DNA from: an uncultured bacterium
Lineage (GTDB): Bacteria; Cyanobacteriota; Vampirovibrionia; Gastranaerophilales; Gastranaerophilaceae
NCBI GenBank assembly: GCA_902797965.1
Contig: CADBUY010000005.1
Location: 43,967-107,966, forward strand
Reading direction: 5' to 3'
Length of the DNA stretch: 64,000 nucleotides
Shown piece after piece: positions 18,153 to 28,530 of this stretch; positions within the stretch are counted from its first letter, which is position 1; every line of letters starts with the position of its first letter. A program made the translations under genes and the position numbers. Under the pieces are notes generated by a model. The model made no database searches. It was not told the origin of the DNA and saw only the letters and a list, made by a program, of their open reading frames with translations.

Positions 18153-19109
18153 ATGGCAACGGTATTAGATTTTGAAAAGCCAATTATAGATATACAGAAT
18201 AAAATAGAAGAATTAAGACTATTAAGTGAAAGTTCAGGCTTGGATTTGGAAGAACAGATAGAAACATTTGAAAAACAAGCGGAAGACAAGAAAAAGGAGT
18301 TATATTCAACATTGAAACCGTCACAAAAATTACAAATTGCAAGACATTCGGAAAGACCAAAATTTTTAGATTTTGTAAATCTTATGTGCGAAGATTTTAT
18401 TGAATTCCATGGTGACAGAGAAGGTATGGATGACAGGGCCATAATTGGCGGGATTGCAAAGTTTGGCGGAAAACCTGTCATGATAATTGGTATTCAGAAG
18501 GGCAAAAGTACAAAGGAAAATTTGGAATACAATTTTGGAATGCCTCAGCCACAGGGTTATAGAAAGGCATTGAGATTGTTTAAGCATGCAAATAAATTTC
18601 GTATGCCAATTATAACTTTAATTGATACTCCCGGGGCATATCCCGGAATTAAAGCGGAAGAAACAGGGCAAGGTGCAGCTATTGCAATGAACCTGAGAGA
18701 AATGTCAAAACTTTCTGTTCCTGTTATTTCTATTATTACAGGTGAGGGATGTTCAGGTGGTGCGCTCGGTCTTGCTGTTTCAAACTCTGTAATGATGCTA
18801 GAACACGCATATTACACAGTAATCTCTCCGGAGGGGTGTGCTTCTATTTTGTGGCGTGATGCAGCTAAATTTGCGGATGCAGCTGAAGCGTTGAAAATTA
18901 CGTCAAAAGATTTATTGGAATTGGGTGTCATTGATGAAGAAATTCCGGAACCGATTGGCGGTGCTCATGCTGATTATAATGAAACAGCAGTAGCAATGAA
19001 ATCCGCCATATCAAAAGCATTAGATAGTCTTTTAAAACTTTCTGCAGACGAGCTTAGAGCTCAGAGATATGAAAAATTCAGAAAAATGGGTAGATTTATA
19101 GAAATGTAG
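18153..19109 (+). CDS. accA: Acetyl-CoA carboxylase carboxyltransferase subunit alpha
   Basis: A 318-residue AccA with the long N-terminal helices typical of the subunit (about residues 1-60) and the carboxyltransferase core (DTPGAYPGIKAEETGQG; TGEGCSGGALG). It forms the alpha2-beta2 carboxyltransferase with AccD, two bases upstream. The last codons lie inside a weak hairpin (19101-19127) that could slow or end transcription. Confidence 0.97.
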   Translation: MATVLDFEKPIIDIQNKIEELRLLSESSGLDLEEQIETFEKQAEDKKKELYSTLKPSQKLQIARHSERPKFLDFVNLMCEDFIEFHGDREGMDDRAIIGGIAKFGGKPVMIIGIQKGKSTKENLEYNFGMPQPQGYRKALRLFKHANKFRMPIITLIDTPGAYPGIKAEETGQGAAIAMNLREMSKLSVPVISIITGEGCSGGALGLAVSNSVMMLEHAYYTVISPEGCASILWRDAAKFADAAEALKITSKDLLELGVIDEEIPEPIGGAHADYNETAVAMKSAISKALDSLLKLSADELRAQRYEKFRKMGRFIEM

Positions 19110-19270
19110 CATTAATTGCTGCATTTCTATGTATTTAGATGCAAAATAAATATCTTATTTGATGAACTTTTTCTCTTTGCCCCTGAAATAAAGAGAATGA
19201 AAATAGAAGTTAACAAGATTATTAATGCATTAAAATACATATTATAATGCATTTATGTTAAAATCATCTT

Positions 19271-20197
19271 ATGGATGATTTTAAACATTATACGGTAATG
19301 CTTAATGAAGCAGTGGATGCGCTTGATTGCAAAGACGGTAAAATTTATGTTGATTGCACACTTGGCGGAGGCGGTCATAGTGAACTTATTCTTAAAAGAA
19401 TTCAGCCAAACGGAAAACTTATAGCTTTTGATATTGATGATGAAGCTATTGCACACTCCAAAGAAAGGTTAAAAGATTACAACAACTTAACTATAATAAA
19501 ATCATCTTACACAAATATTAAAACAGAGCTTAAAAAGTTAGGTATAGAAAAGATTACAGGCGGAGTTATTCTTGATTTGGGAGCTTCTTATCACCAGCTA
19601 ACAAAACAAGAACGTGGTTTTTCTTTTTCTAAAGATGCACCTTTAGACATGCGATTTGACATGGATGCAGAATTTTCGGCCTATGATGTAGTCAACACAT
19701 ACAAAGAAGACGATTTAGTGAGGATTTTTAGTGAATACGGAGAAGAAAGATTTTCAAAACGGATTGCAAAATCGATTGTGGAAATTAGAAGGACAAAGCC
19801 TATTAGAACAACGAAAGAACTCGCTGATATTGTTGTTAAAGCGACTCCTTATATTAAGTCTGCTATACACCCTGCTACAAGAGTGTTTCAGGCTATTAGG
19901 ATAGAAGTTAATAATGAGTTAAAAAATGTAAAGAATGTACTACATGATATATTGGATTTAATCGATAAAGATGGTATAATTAGTGTCATAAGTTTTCATT
20001 CTTTAGAGGATAGAATAGTAAAACAATTCTTTAAAAGAGAAAGCCAAAAATGCAGATGCAATAATATGATTTGCACCTGCGAGCCGCCAAAGATAGAGCT
20101 TGTTAACAAAAAGCCTATAGTAGCGGGGGAGATTGAAATAAAAGAAAATCCACCATCAAGAAGTGCTAAATTAAGGGTTATTAGGTGCATTAGATAA
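19271..20197 (+). CDS. rsmH: 16S rRNA m4C1402 methyltransferase
   Basis: A 308-residue RsmH (MraW) that N4-methylates C1402 in the 30S decoding centre. The SAM-binding loop VDCTLGGGGHSE, the LDLGASYHQL motif, the FSKDAPLDMRFD segment and the C-terminal ISFHSLEDRIVKQFF motif are all present. In many bacteria it opens the division/cell-wall cluster and is followed by ftsL. That order is kept here with the next gene, but the ftsI and mur genes do not follow. Confidence 0.96.
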   Translation: MDDFKHYTVMLNEAVDALDCKDGKIYVDCTLGGGGHSELILKRIQPNGKLIAFDIDDEAIAHSKERLKDYNNLTIIKSSYTNIKTELKKLGIEKITGGVILDLGASYHQLTKQERGFSFSKDAPLDMRFDMDAEFSAYDVVNTYKEDDLVRIFSEYGEERFSKRIAKSIVEIRRTKPIRTTKELADIVVKATPYIKSAIHPATRVFQAIRIEVNNELKNVKNVLHDILDLIDKDGIISVISFHSLEDRIVKQFFKRESQKCRCNNMICTCEPPKIELVNKKPIVAGEIEIKENPPSRSAKLRVIRCIR

Positions 20198-20270
20198 AAG
20201 TACTTGTGTGGAGATTATGAGTATATAGTTGGGGAGCGGGATAGGAACTATCCCTCAAAGGAGATTTATT

Positions 20271-20813
20271 TTGGTTGCGGCGGTAAAAGCAAACAAGGTC
20301 AATTCCAATAACAAATCCGGACTTGATGCTTTAATTAAAAAATTATCCGGAGAAACTAAACGTGAATACGTTTACGAAGAAGTTGTAACAAGAAAATCTT
20401 TTGTCGATAAATCTGTACAAAAATTTATTGATAATAGTATAATAGAAGGGTACTTTCCAAGGGAGAATCTTGTAAAAGACATGGCAATAAAAAGAGTTAA
20501 CAAATCGCTTTGTATTATATTAAGCATACTGATAGCTGTTGTTATAGTAAGCTACTATTTTGTGATTTCATGCGAAATGAAACTCAATGACCTAAGCCGT
20601 CAAACCGTTATTTTAAATAATGAAAACGAAGAATTGCAGAACAAACTTGATTCTCTGAAATCCTTTAATAATGTAGATAAAACATTACAGCAAAATAATT
20701 TGCTTCAACGTCCCGGACAAGTAATTGAAACTCAGGAAATTCAGGCTTCAACCGACAATATAGAAAAAAACACAGCAAAAAAACGTATATTTAACAATGC
20801 TATAGGTTTTTAG
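20271..20813 (+). CDS. FtsL-like membrane/coiled-coil protein
   Basis: A 180-residue protein. The TTG at 20271 is chosen as start because AAAGGAG (20257-20263) lies eight bases before it; the frame extends further upstream without a better site. It has a basic cytoplasmic N-terminus, one transmembrane helix (about residues 77-97, LCIILSILIAVVIVSYYFV) and then a leucine-rich coiled coil (about 100-135). This architecture and the place right after rsmH fit FtsL, which bridges the divisome with FtsB and FtsQ. Sequence identity alone would not prove it. Confidence 0.6.
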   Translation: MVAAVKANKVNSNNKSGLDALIKKLSGETKREYVYEEVVTRKSFVDKSVQKFIDNSIIEGYFPRENLVKDMAIKRVNKSLCIILSILIAVVIVSYYFVISCEMKLNDLSRQTVILNNENEELQNKLDSLKSFNNVDKTLQQNNLLQRPGQVIETQEIQASTDNIEKNTAKKRIFNNAIGF

Positions 20814-21728
20814 ATGTTCAAACTTGTTTGCGGTGCAGGAAATGAAGATACGGAAAGCGTAAAAAGACTTGTCTTTGTATACGCTTTAGCAGGGTGTAAA
20901 CTTTTTGATTTATCTGCAAGAAAAGAGATTTTAGATGCTGCAAAAGATGGATCAAAACTTGCAGGCAGAAGTGATGTTCAATATTGCGTAAGTATTGGAA
21001 TTAAAGGTGATAAACATATTTCTAAAGCTAAAATACATAATGGAAAATGTATTCATTGTGGAAATTGTTTTAGAAATTGCCCTAATGATGCAATTTATTC
21101 ATCAATAATAATTGACGAAAAAAAATGTATAGGTTGTTCCATCTGTGCACAAAAATGCCCAACAAATGCAATAACAATGGAAGAAAAAGATGTTAACTAT
21201 CGAGAAATACTTCCATATATGGTACAAAATGGTGTAGAATTTCTAGAACTTCATATTATGGGGCACGATAAAGAAGATTTAGCTAAAAAGTGGCAAGTTA
21301 TTAATGAATGCAGACCTAAATTTGCTTCAATTTGTATTGATAGAGAAAACTTTGGTAACAAAGAAGTTTTGGAACGTATACGAGAAATGATTAAGGATAG
21401 AGAGCCTTATACAACAATTGTTCAAGCGGATGGCGTTCCAATGAGCGGTGGAAGTGATGATTATAAAACAACTTTGCAGGCTGTAGCTATGGCAGAAGTT
21501 ATTCAGAATGCAAACTTACCTGTTTATATAATGTTATCAGGCGGTACAAATTCTAAAACAGCAGAACTTGCAAAAATGTGCAGAATAAATTATTGGGGAA
21601 TTGCAATCGGTTCGTGGGCAAGAAAAATCGTAAAACCATATATTGCAAAAGACGACTTTTGGGAAAATAAAGAAGCGCAAGCAAAAGCAATAAAAATAAC
21701 AAAAGAATTAGTGGAAAGTTGTAAATAA
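20814..21728 (+). CDS. LdpA-like 4Fe-4S protein
   Basis: A 304-residue protein. Two 4Fe-4S motifs lie in tandem (CIHCGNCFRNCP near 73-84 and CIGCSICAQKCP near 103-114). Then comes a ~180-residue domain with TIVQADGVPMSGG, LSGGTNSKT and an end segment AIGSWARKIVKPYI. The layout matches my recollection of LdpA, a cyanobacterial redox-sensing protein linked to circadian input. Its ATG directly follows the TAG of the FtsL-like gene (no spacer), implying translational coupling. A general ferredoxin-fold dehydrogenase is the alternative. What it senses in a non-photosynthetic gut bacterium is unknown. Confidence 0.65.
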   Translation: MFKLVCGAGNEDTESVKRLVFVYALAGCKLFDLSARKEILDAAKDGSKLAGRSDVQYCVSIGIKGDKHISKAKIHNGKCIHCGNCFRNCPNDAIYSSIIIDEKKCIGCSICAQKCPTNAITMEEKDVNYREILPYMVQNGVEFLELHIMGHDKEDLAKKWQVINECRPKFASICIDRENFGNKEVLERIREMIKDREPYTTIVQADGVPMSGGSDDYKTTLQAVAMAEVIQNANLPVYIMLSGGTNSKTAELAKMCRINYWGIAIGSWARKIVKPYIAKDDFWENKEAQAKAIKITKELVESCK

Positions 21729-21792
21729 CTTTACTTTTACGCCCTTTTATGGTCTAATGGACTTGGTGAGGAAATTAAATTAAGGAGAGATT

Positions 21793-22281
21793 ATGGCAAC
21801 AGAAGAAAGAACATTTGTAGCAATTAAACCTGACGGAGTAAAAAGAGGTTTAATCGGCAGAGTTATTCAAAGATTTGAAGATAAAGGATTTAAAATTGTT
21901 GCAATGAAACTTTTGCAAGTTACGCCTGAACTCGCGGCAAAGCACTATGAAGAACACAAAGGAAAACCTTTCTATAATAGACTTATATACTATATAACAA
22001 GCGCTCCGATTGTAGCTATGGTTATTGAAGGTTATAATGCAGTAGAAAGTGTTCGTCATACAGTTGGCGCAACTAATCCTTTAAATGCTGATGTTGGTAC
22101 TATTCGCGCAGACTTCGGTCAGATTATGGAATATAATATTGTTCACGCATCAGATTCTTTAGCAAGTGCTGAAAGAGAAATTAATATTTACTTTAAGCCT
22201 GAAGAAATCTATGACAATTGGCAATCTATGTCTGAAATTATTGCTTATGACGAACAGAGATATAATCAACAAGGTATTTAA
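21793..22281 (+). CDS. ndk: Nucleoside diphosphate kinase
   Basis: A 162-residue NDK, slightly longer than the usual ~140-150 residues because of a C-terminal tail. The catalytic phospho-histidine lies in EYNIVHASDS (His118), and the KPDGVKRGLIG N-terminus and RADFGQ loop are typical. It balances NTP and dNTP pools using ATP. AAGGAG precedes the ATG. A strong terminator follows. Confidence 0.97.
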   Translation: MATEERTFVAIKPDGVKRGLIGRVIQRFEDKGFKIVAMKLLQVTPELAAKHYEEHKGKPFYNRLIYYITSAPIVAMVIEGYNAVESVRHTVGATNPLNADVGTIRADFGQIMEYNIVHASDSLASAEREINIYFKPEEIYDNWQSMSEIIAYDEQRYNQQGI

Positions 22282-22309
22282 GAGTCAGAGTAAATATAAA
22301 TAAGAATAC

Positions 22310-22348
22310 AAAAAAGCGGAATGTTCAGTTAAACTTTCCGCTTTTTTT
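22310..22348 (+). terminator. Intrinsic terminator after ndk
   Basis: AAAAAAGCGGAA (22310-22321) pairs with TTCCGCTTTTTT (22336-22347), with a T-run as the 3' arm. Confidence 0.88.
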
Positions 22349-22378
22349 GGTACAATTATCAGTATACAAAATATATAA

Positions 22379-23524
<1,146 letters not shown>

Positions 23525-23549
23525 GTAATATAAAATAATCAGATATTAA

Positions 23550-23587
23550 AAATAGCGACTTTGCATTTTGCAAAGCCGCTATTTATT
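23550..23587. terminator. Bidirectional terminator between tgt and thrS
   Basis: A 16-bp stem with one mismatch (23550-23565 with 23569-23584), flanked by A-rich and T-rich tracts. Confidence 0.75.
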
Positions 23588-23645
23588 ATCTTATGTAAGG
23601 TGTAAATTTACACTAATTATTATATATATTTACCCCCTTGCCCCT

Positions 23646-25439
23646 TTACCCCTTTGCAAAAGAGTTATTTGAACGAGTTGAGATTTCTTCTTTTAGTTTA
23701 GAAATGAATTCGTCCACACTCATCGTTCCGACTTGACCGATTCCTCTTGCACGAACTGCAACAGAGTTTGTTTCGATTTCTTTATCACCGATTACACAAA
23801 CATAGTTGATTTTTTTGTCTTGCAAAGATTCTCTAATCTTGTAGTTCATAGATTCAGAGCGGTCATCAAGATTTACACGAAGTCCTGCATCTCTCATTTT
23901 CTTGTAAACTTGTTCAGCAAAATCAACGTGTTTTTCATTAGAGATTGGAACAATAGATACCTGAGTAGGTGCAAGCCATGCCGGGAAGCATCCTGCATAG
24001 TGTTCAATCAAGATGCCGTGGAATCTTTCCATTGAACCGAAGATTACTCTATGGAGCATCAATGGAGTTTTCATGCTGCCGTCTTTATCTTGATATTTGA
24101 TATCAAATCTTGCAGGAAGGTTGAAGTCAAGCTGAATTGTAGCACACTGCCAAGTTCTTCCGATAGCGTCTTTAACCTTGAAGTCAATCTTAGGACCGTA
24201 GAATGCACCGTCACCTTCGTTGATGTCATACTTCATTCCGCGTCTTTCCATAGCTTCTTTTAAACCTGCTTCAGCTTTGTTCCAGTTTTCAAGTTCACCA
24301 ACGTAGCTCTCAGGACGAGTAGAAAGTTCCACTTCAAATTCCATACCGAAAATTGCCATTGTATCAGCAACAAAATCAATAATTGAGTTGATTTCATCAA
24401 CCAATTGTTCAGGAGTACAGAAGATGTGAGCATCATCTTGTGTAAATCCTTGAACACGAGTTAAGCCTGAAAGTGCGCCTGATTTTTCTTTTCTGTAAAC
24501 AGTACCAAGTTCAGCCATTCTAAGCGGTAAAGAACGATATGAATATCTGTTTGCCTGATAAATCAAAATGTGGAACGGACAGTTCATCGGTTTAACTACA
24601 AACTGGTCGTCTGAATCTTCATCTTTTTGTACAAAGAACATGTTTTCTTTGTAGTGATCCATGTGACCTGAGATTTCCCAAAGAGTAGACTTAGCAATTT
24701 GAGGAGTGTTAACAATAACGTATCCTCTTTTTCTGTGTTCTTCTCTCCAGTAGTTTTCGATTTGTTCACGAACGCAAGCAAGATTTGGATGCCATAAAAC
24801 TAAGCCTCCGCCTATTTCTTCACGAGTTGAGAACAAGTCTAATTGTTTGCCTAATTTTCTGTGGTCACGTTTTTCAGCTTCTTCTAAGAAAGTTAAATAA
24901 GCCTGCAAATCTTCTTTATTCCAATATGCAGTAGCATAAATTCTTTGCAACATCTTGTTCTTTTCATTACCGCGCCAGTAAGCACCGGCAACTTTCAAAA
25001 GCTTAATAGCGTTACCTTTAATATAAGATGTGTTAGGAATGTGTGGCCCTGCACAAAGATCATTAAATAAGACGTTTCCGTCTTTATCTTTTGTTAAGTA
25101 CAAAGTTGGATTGTCGTTTCTGTGTTCTTCTAATAATTCAGCTTTGTAAATCTCGCCCTGAGATTTGAATTCAGCAATCTTAGCGTCAACATCAGTCACT
25201 TCGTACTTTTCAAATGTCAAATTTTCTTTGATAATATTCTTCATCTCAGCTTCGATTTTTTCTAAATCATCATGAGTAAATGCATACCCGTCAGTTAAAT
25301 CAAAATCATAATAAAATCCGTCATCAGTAGCCGGTCCGATAGCCAACTTTGCTTGCGGAAACAGCTTTTGTACAGCTTGCGCCATGATGTGCGAGCAAGA
25401 GTGTCTTAATACTCTTAACGTTTCGTTGTTTTTTTCCAT
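23646..25439 (-). CDS. thrS: Threonyl-tRNA synthetase without TGS domain
   Basis: A 597-residue ThrRS. The protein starts directly at the editing (N2) domain, with HSCSH as the HxxxH motif at about residues 13-17, so the N-terminal TGS domain of ~60 residues found in E. coli is absent. The class II catalytic core follows (PMNCPFH, TRVQGFTQDDAH, and the motif 3-like LMLHRVIFGSMERF), then the anticodon-binding domain. The TGS-less form is known in several lineages. The upstream region (25440-25560) has inverted GGGGTAAAT elements but no T-box. Confidence 0.96.
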   Translation of the reverse strand: MEKNNETLRVLRHSCSHIMAQAVQKLFPQAKLAIGPATDDGFYYDFDLTDGYAFTHDDLEKIEAEMKNIIKENLTFEKYEVTDVDAKIAEFKSQGEIYKAELLEEHRNDNPTLYLTKDKDGNVLFNDLCAGPHIPNTSYIKGNAIKLLKVAGAYWRGNEKNKMLQRIYATAYWNKEDLQAYLTFLEEAEKRDHRKLGKQLDLFSTREEIGGGLVLWHPNLACVREQIENYWREEHRKRGYVIVNTPQIAKSTLWEISGHMDHYKENMFFVQKDEDSDDQFVVKPMNCPFHILIYQANRYSYRSLPLRMAELGTVYRKEKSGALSGLTRVQGFTQDDAHIFCTPEQLVDEINSIIDFVADTMAIFGMEFEVELSTRPESYVGELENWNKAEAGLKEAMERRGMKYDINEGDGAFYGPKIDFKVKDAIGRTWQCATIQLDFNLPARFDIKYQDKDGSMKTPLMLHRVIFGSMERFHGILIEHYAGCFPAWLAPTQVSIVPISNEKHVDFAEQVYKKMRDAGLRVNLDDRSESMNYKIRESLQDKKINYVCVIGDKEIETNSVAVRARGIGQVGTMSVDEFISKLKEEISTRSNNSFAKG

Positions 25440-25589
25440 GGTATTTACCCCTTCTATCGTTTCTTGGGGTAAATAAAAGCAATTAGCGACATCTAAAAGC
25501 TCTTTTGTTTTACCCCACTTCTGAGGTGGATCCCTCTAACTAATACGAAAACAGTTTAGCATAAAACGAATAAAAAAAATAGTATTTTG

Positions 25590-26537
25590 CTACTCTAATA
25601 TTGTCGATAGTGCATCAAGAAGCTCATTTGGAGTTGTCTTTATTATACCTTTAAATTTTGAATAAATATCACTATGAGGAGTATATACTTCAGAAAGTTC
25701 ATTCAAGTATACTCCTATGGTCGGAACATCTAAAGCGCAGGCAAAATGCAGCATGCCTGTATCAACAGCTATACAACCTTTTGACAATGATATAATTTGT
25801 GCACTTTCCAAAATTGACGTTTTGTTTGTTAAATCTATCAAATTTCCATAATTCTTGTCTTTTACGAACAAAGATAATTCTGCTGCTGTTTCACCATTTC
25901 CCAGTAACACAATTTTATGCTTTGAGTTTTGTATTAGCTCTGATACAAACTCATTCTCCAAATCTTTTTCTACTCTGGAACTTTTTGGACATAATGCTAC
26001 AAAATCACCATCACAATTTTCCAAAAGTTCTGTTATTTTAGCAGTTATTGGAGGTACATTATATTTTATCGGATAATTTATTATTTCCTCTTTTGTAATT
26101 CCTTTTAAAAGGTTAATGTCATTTTCTTGAACCCACTCTCCCTGTTTGGGTATTTTGTATTTGCTCCTCATAAAATAACTTAATAAGTACCTTCTGTATC
26201 CGAGAACATACTTTGCACGAAGAAGATATGAAAGCATAATCGGTCTGTCGCTTGAGTAAATCGGAAATGCTGCATAGATTTTTTTGTATGGGAAGTCTAA
26301 TGCAAATTTTATGGTATTCCACGCACCATGGTGTTTCCCATGCCTGTCCCAAATTACAACGTCATCAGCACCTTCCTGATATTTTGCAACATCTGCCAAA
26401 GCCGGAGATGTCAACATTACAACTAATGAGTCAGGATATATGTTTTTTATATTTTGGACCAGAGAATTTACAATGAGCATATCTCCGATAAAATATGAAT
26501 TAATTATTACAAAAACCTTTTTGTTTTTATCATTCAT
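25590..26537 (-). CDS. Glycosyltransferase family 9 (heptosyltransferase-like)
   Basis: A 315-residue protein. Its N-terminal Rossmann half starts VFVIINSYFIGDMLIVNSLVQNIK, and the C-terminal half has CPKSSRVEKD, VLLGNGE and the GCIAVDTGMLHFACAL segment that marks ADP-heptose:LPS heptosyltransferases (WaaC/WaaF group). It probably adds a sugar to a lipopolysaccharide-like or other surface glycan. The donor cannot be told. It starts two bases after the stop of the XRE regulator gene, so the two are co-transcribed. Confidence 0.88.
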   Translation of the reverse strand: MNDKNKKVFVIINSYFIGDMLIVNSLVQNIKNIYPDSLVVMLTSPALADVAKYQEGADDVVIWDRHGKHHGAWNTIKFALDFPYKKIYAAFPIYSSDRPIMLSYLLRAKYVLGYRRYLLSYFMRSKYKIPKQGEWVQENDINLLKGITKEEIINYPIKYNVPPITAKITELLENCDGDFVALCPKSSRVEKDLENEFVSELIQNSKHKIVLLGNGETAAELSLFVKDKNYGNLIDLTNKTSILESAQIISLSKGCIAVDTGMLHFACALDVPTIGVYLNELSEVYTPHSDIYSKFKGIIKTTPNELLDALSTILE

Positions 26538-26539
26538 GA

Positions 26540-26758
26540 TTATAAATCCATATCAAAAAATTCTTTAGGATGAGTCTTTAATGCAAGAGCAATGTCAATT
26601 AACATACCGGTCGGAATATTTAATTCAGCACGCTCAACCATTCCTACATAATTTCGACTTTTACCTATAAGCTCTGCCAGTTTTTCTTGAGAAATTTTCT
26701 TAGACTTTCTTATATTTTTTATATTTTTTCCAATACATTCTAAATATTTTTTCTGCAT
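26540..26758 (-). CDS. Small XRE-family DNA-binding regulator
   Basis: A 72-residue helix-turn-helix protein (IGKNIKNIRKSKKISQEKLAELIGKSRNYVGMVE), little more than the HTH fold. It lies immediately upstream of the family 9 glycosyltransferase in one transcript and may control it. The helix order resembles phage and restriction-system controllers, but no such system is adjacent. Confidence 0.88.
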   Translation of the reverse strand: MQKKYLECIGKNIKNIRKSKKISQEKLAELIGKSRNYVGMVERAELNIPTGMLIDIALALKTHPKEFFDMDL

Positions 26759-26856
26759 TATTACATTGTGAATTTTTGCACATAAAATTTCTACCCAATA
26801 AGAGTTGTCAAAATATATATTTTTACTATCAAGATTGATATTTAATTTTAAATAAT

Positions 26857-28512
26857 TTATCCCACTAACATTTGTGCAAATTTTAGCGACTCTTCATTTA
26901 CTTCGCCACCTGCAAGTTCTGCAATAGCATTGAGTTTTTCGTTGCTGTTTAACACAGATATGTTTACACTAGTTTTATCATCTTGCGTTTTCTTAACATA
27001 AATATGTCTGTCTGATTTTGAAGCAATAATTGCCTGATGTGTAATCATAATTATCTGCATATATTTAGAAAGCTCTTTTACTTCGTCAGCAACGGACTGC
27101 GATGCCTTTCCTGAGATTCCTGTGTCAATTTCATCAAAAATAACTGTTCCGATATTATCACTCTGAGCAAAAATTGCTTTTATTGCAAGCATTACTCTGG
27201 ATATTTCACCTCCTGATGCTACTTTTGCCAGAGGTTTAAGGTCTTCTGATACATTTGTTGAAATTAAAAATTCTACTTTATCACACCCGTTTTGATTAAG
27301 TTCACAGGGGCAAATATCTATTTTAAACTTTACTTTAGGCAATTCTAGTCTTTCTAATTTTTCCACTATCAAAGAAGAAAGTACTTCACCATATTTTTTA
27401 CGTTCTACAGACAATTTTGCTGCAAGTTCTTTCAGATATGAATATTGTTTCTCAATTTTTGCCTCAAGTTCTTCTATATTCTGAGTAGAAAACTCTATTC
27501 CATCCAGTTCTTTTCTTAATTTTTCACCTTCTTTTACAACATTTTCGAGAGTTCCGCCATACTTACGCTTTAATTTATCAAGCAAGAAAAGGCGTTCCTG
27601 TATCTCATTAATACGCGCTTCGTCATTTTCCAGAGAAGACGAATAATTTCTTAAGAACGATGAAACTCCTTTAAGAGAATCTATTGCGCTAATTAATTCA
27701 CTCTCAATCTCTTCCAGTGAATTATCCAAATTTGATGCTTTTGAGAGATTTTGTTTTATTTGTAAAAGACCCTCTATAACAGAACCGTCATCACCTGAAA
27801 TTGTCCAATAGGAACTTCCTGTTAATTCTTTAAGCTTTTCTACATTTTCTAATATTGCAAGTTCATTATTAAGCTTTTCATCCTCACAAATATCACTAAT
27901 ATTTCCACCTTCAATTTCTTCTACCTGAAATCTTAGAAATTCTATCTGATCTTCGGTTTTGTTTGCAGCATTTTTTAACTCATTTAACTCAGAAAGCATA
28001 AGTTTATATTTTTCGTATCCTGAACGATATGTATCAAGAAGTTCTCCGCAAGTGTTTTTTGTGTATGAATCCAGCAATACAATATGATACTTAGGCTGCA
28101 AAAACGAATATGACTGGTGTTGAGAATGTATATCCAGGAATAATTCTCTAAAAATTTTCATAAACTCCTGATTTACAAGAGAACCATTAACTCTTGCTCT
28201 GCTTGATGTTTGAGTTATTTCTCTTGAAAGAATTATTTCTTCACCATAATTCTCAATACCATATTCATTGAAAAGAGCTTTCACATCTTGCTTTTTATTA
28301 AGTATAGTTATCTCAATAACGGCTTTTTCCGCACCATTTTTAATAACTTCCTTATTAGCCCCCTTACCGCCACCAAAAGCAATATCGATGGCATTAATCA
28401 AAATACTTTTGCCGGCACCGGTTTCACCTGTAATAATATTTAAACCGTCAACCAAATCCAGTTCCAGTTCGTCAATCAATATGTAATTTTTTATAAAAAT
28501 CTTAGATAACAT
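26857..28512 (-). CDS. recN: DNA repair protein RecN
   Basis: A 551-residue SMC-like ATPase. Walker A (GETGAGKS, about residues 31-38) and the C-terminal ABC signature (ASGGEISRVMLAIK) with Walker B (VIFDEIDTG) flank a long central coiled coil (about 150-370). RecN acts early at double-strand breaks with RecA. No LexA-type box is obvious upstream. The upstream TPR gene ends 18 bases before it, suggesting one leftward unit. Confidence 0.96.
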   Translation of the reverse strand: MLSKIFIKNYILIDELELDLVDGLNIITGETGAGKSILINAIDIAFGGGKGANKEVIKNGAEKAVIEITILNKKQDVKALFNEYGIENYGEEIILSREITQTSSRARVNGSLVNQEFMKIFRELFLDIHSQHQSYSFLQPKYHIVLLDSYTKNTCGELLDTYRSGYEKYKLMLSELNELKNAANKTEDQIEFLRFQVEEIEGGNISDICEDEKLNNELAILENVEKLKELTGSSYWTISGDDGSVIEGLLQIKQNLSKASNLDNSLEEIESELISAIDSLKGVSSFLRNYSSSLENDEARINEIQERLFLLDKLKRKYGGTLENVVKEGEKLRKELDGIEFSTQNIEELEAKIEKQYSYLKELAAKLSVERKKYGEVLSSLIVEKLERLELPKVKFKIDICPCELNQNGCDKVEFLISTNVSEDLKPLAKVASGGEISRVMLAIKAIFAQSDNIGTVIFDEIDTGISGKASQSVADEVKELSKYMQIIMITHQAIIASKSDRHIYVKKTQDDKTSVNISVLNSNEKLNAIAELAGGEVNEESLKFAQMLVG

Positions 28513-28530
28513 AACCCGCTTTAACTCTAT

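Noticed and set aside
25440..25590. T-box or other riboswitch upstream of thrS
   Set aside because: The region has GGGGTAAAT inverted copies and short hairpins but no AGGGTGG-N-ACCGCG-type antiterminator and no leader terminator.
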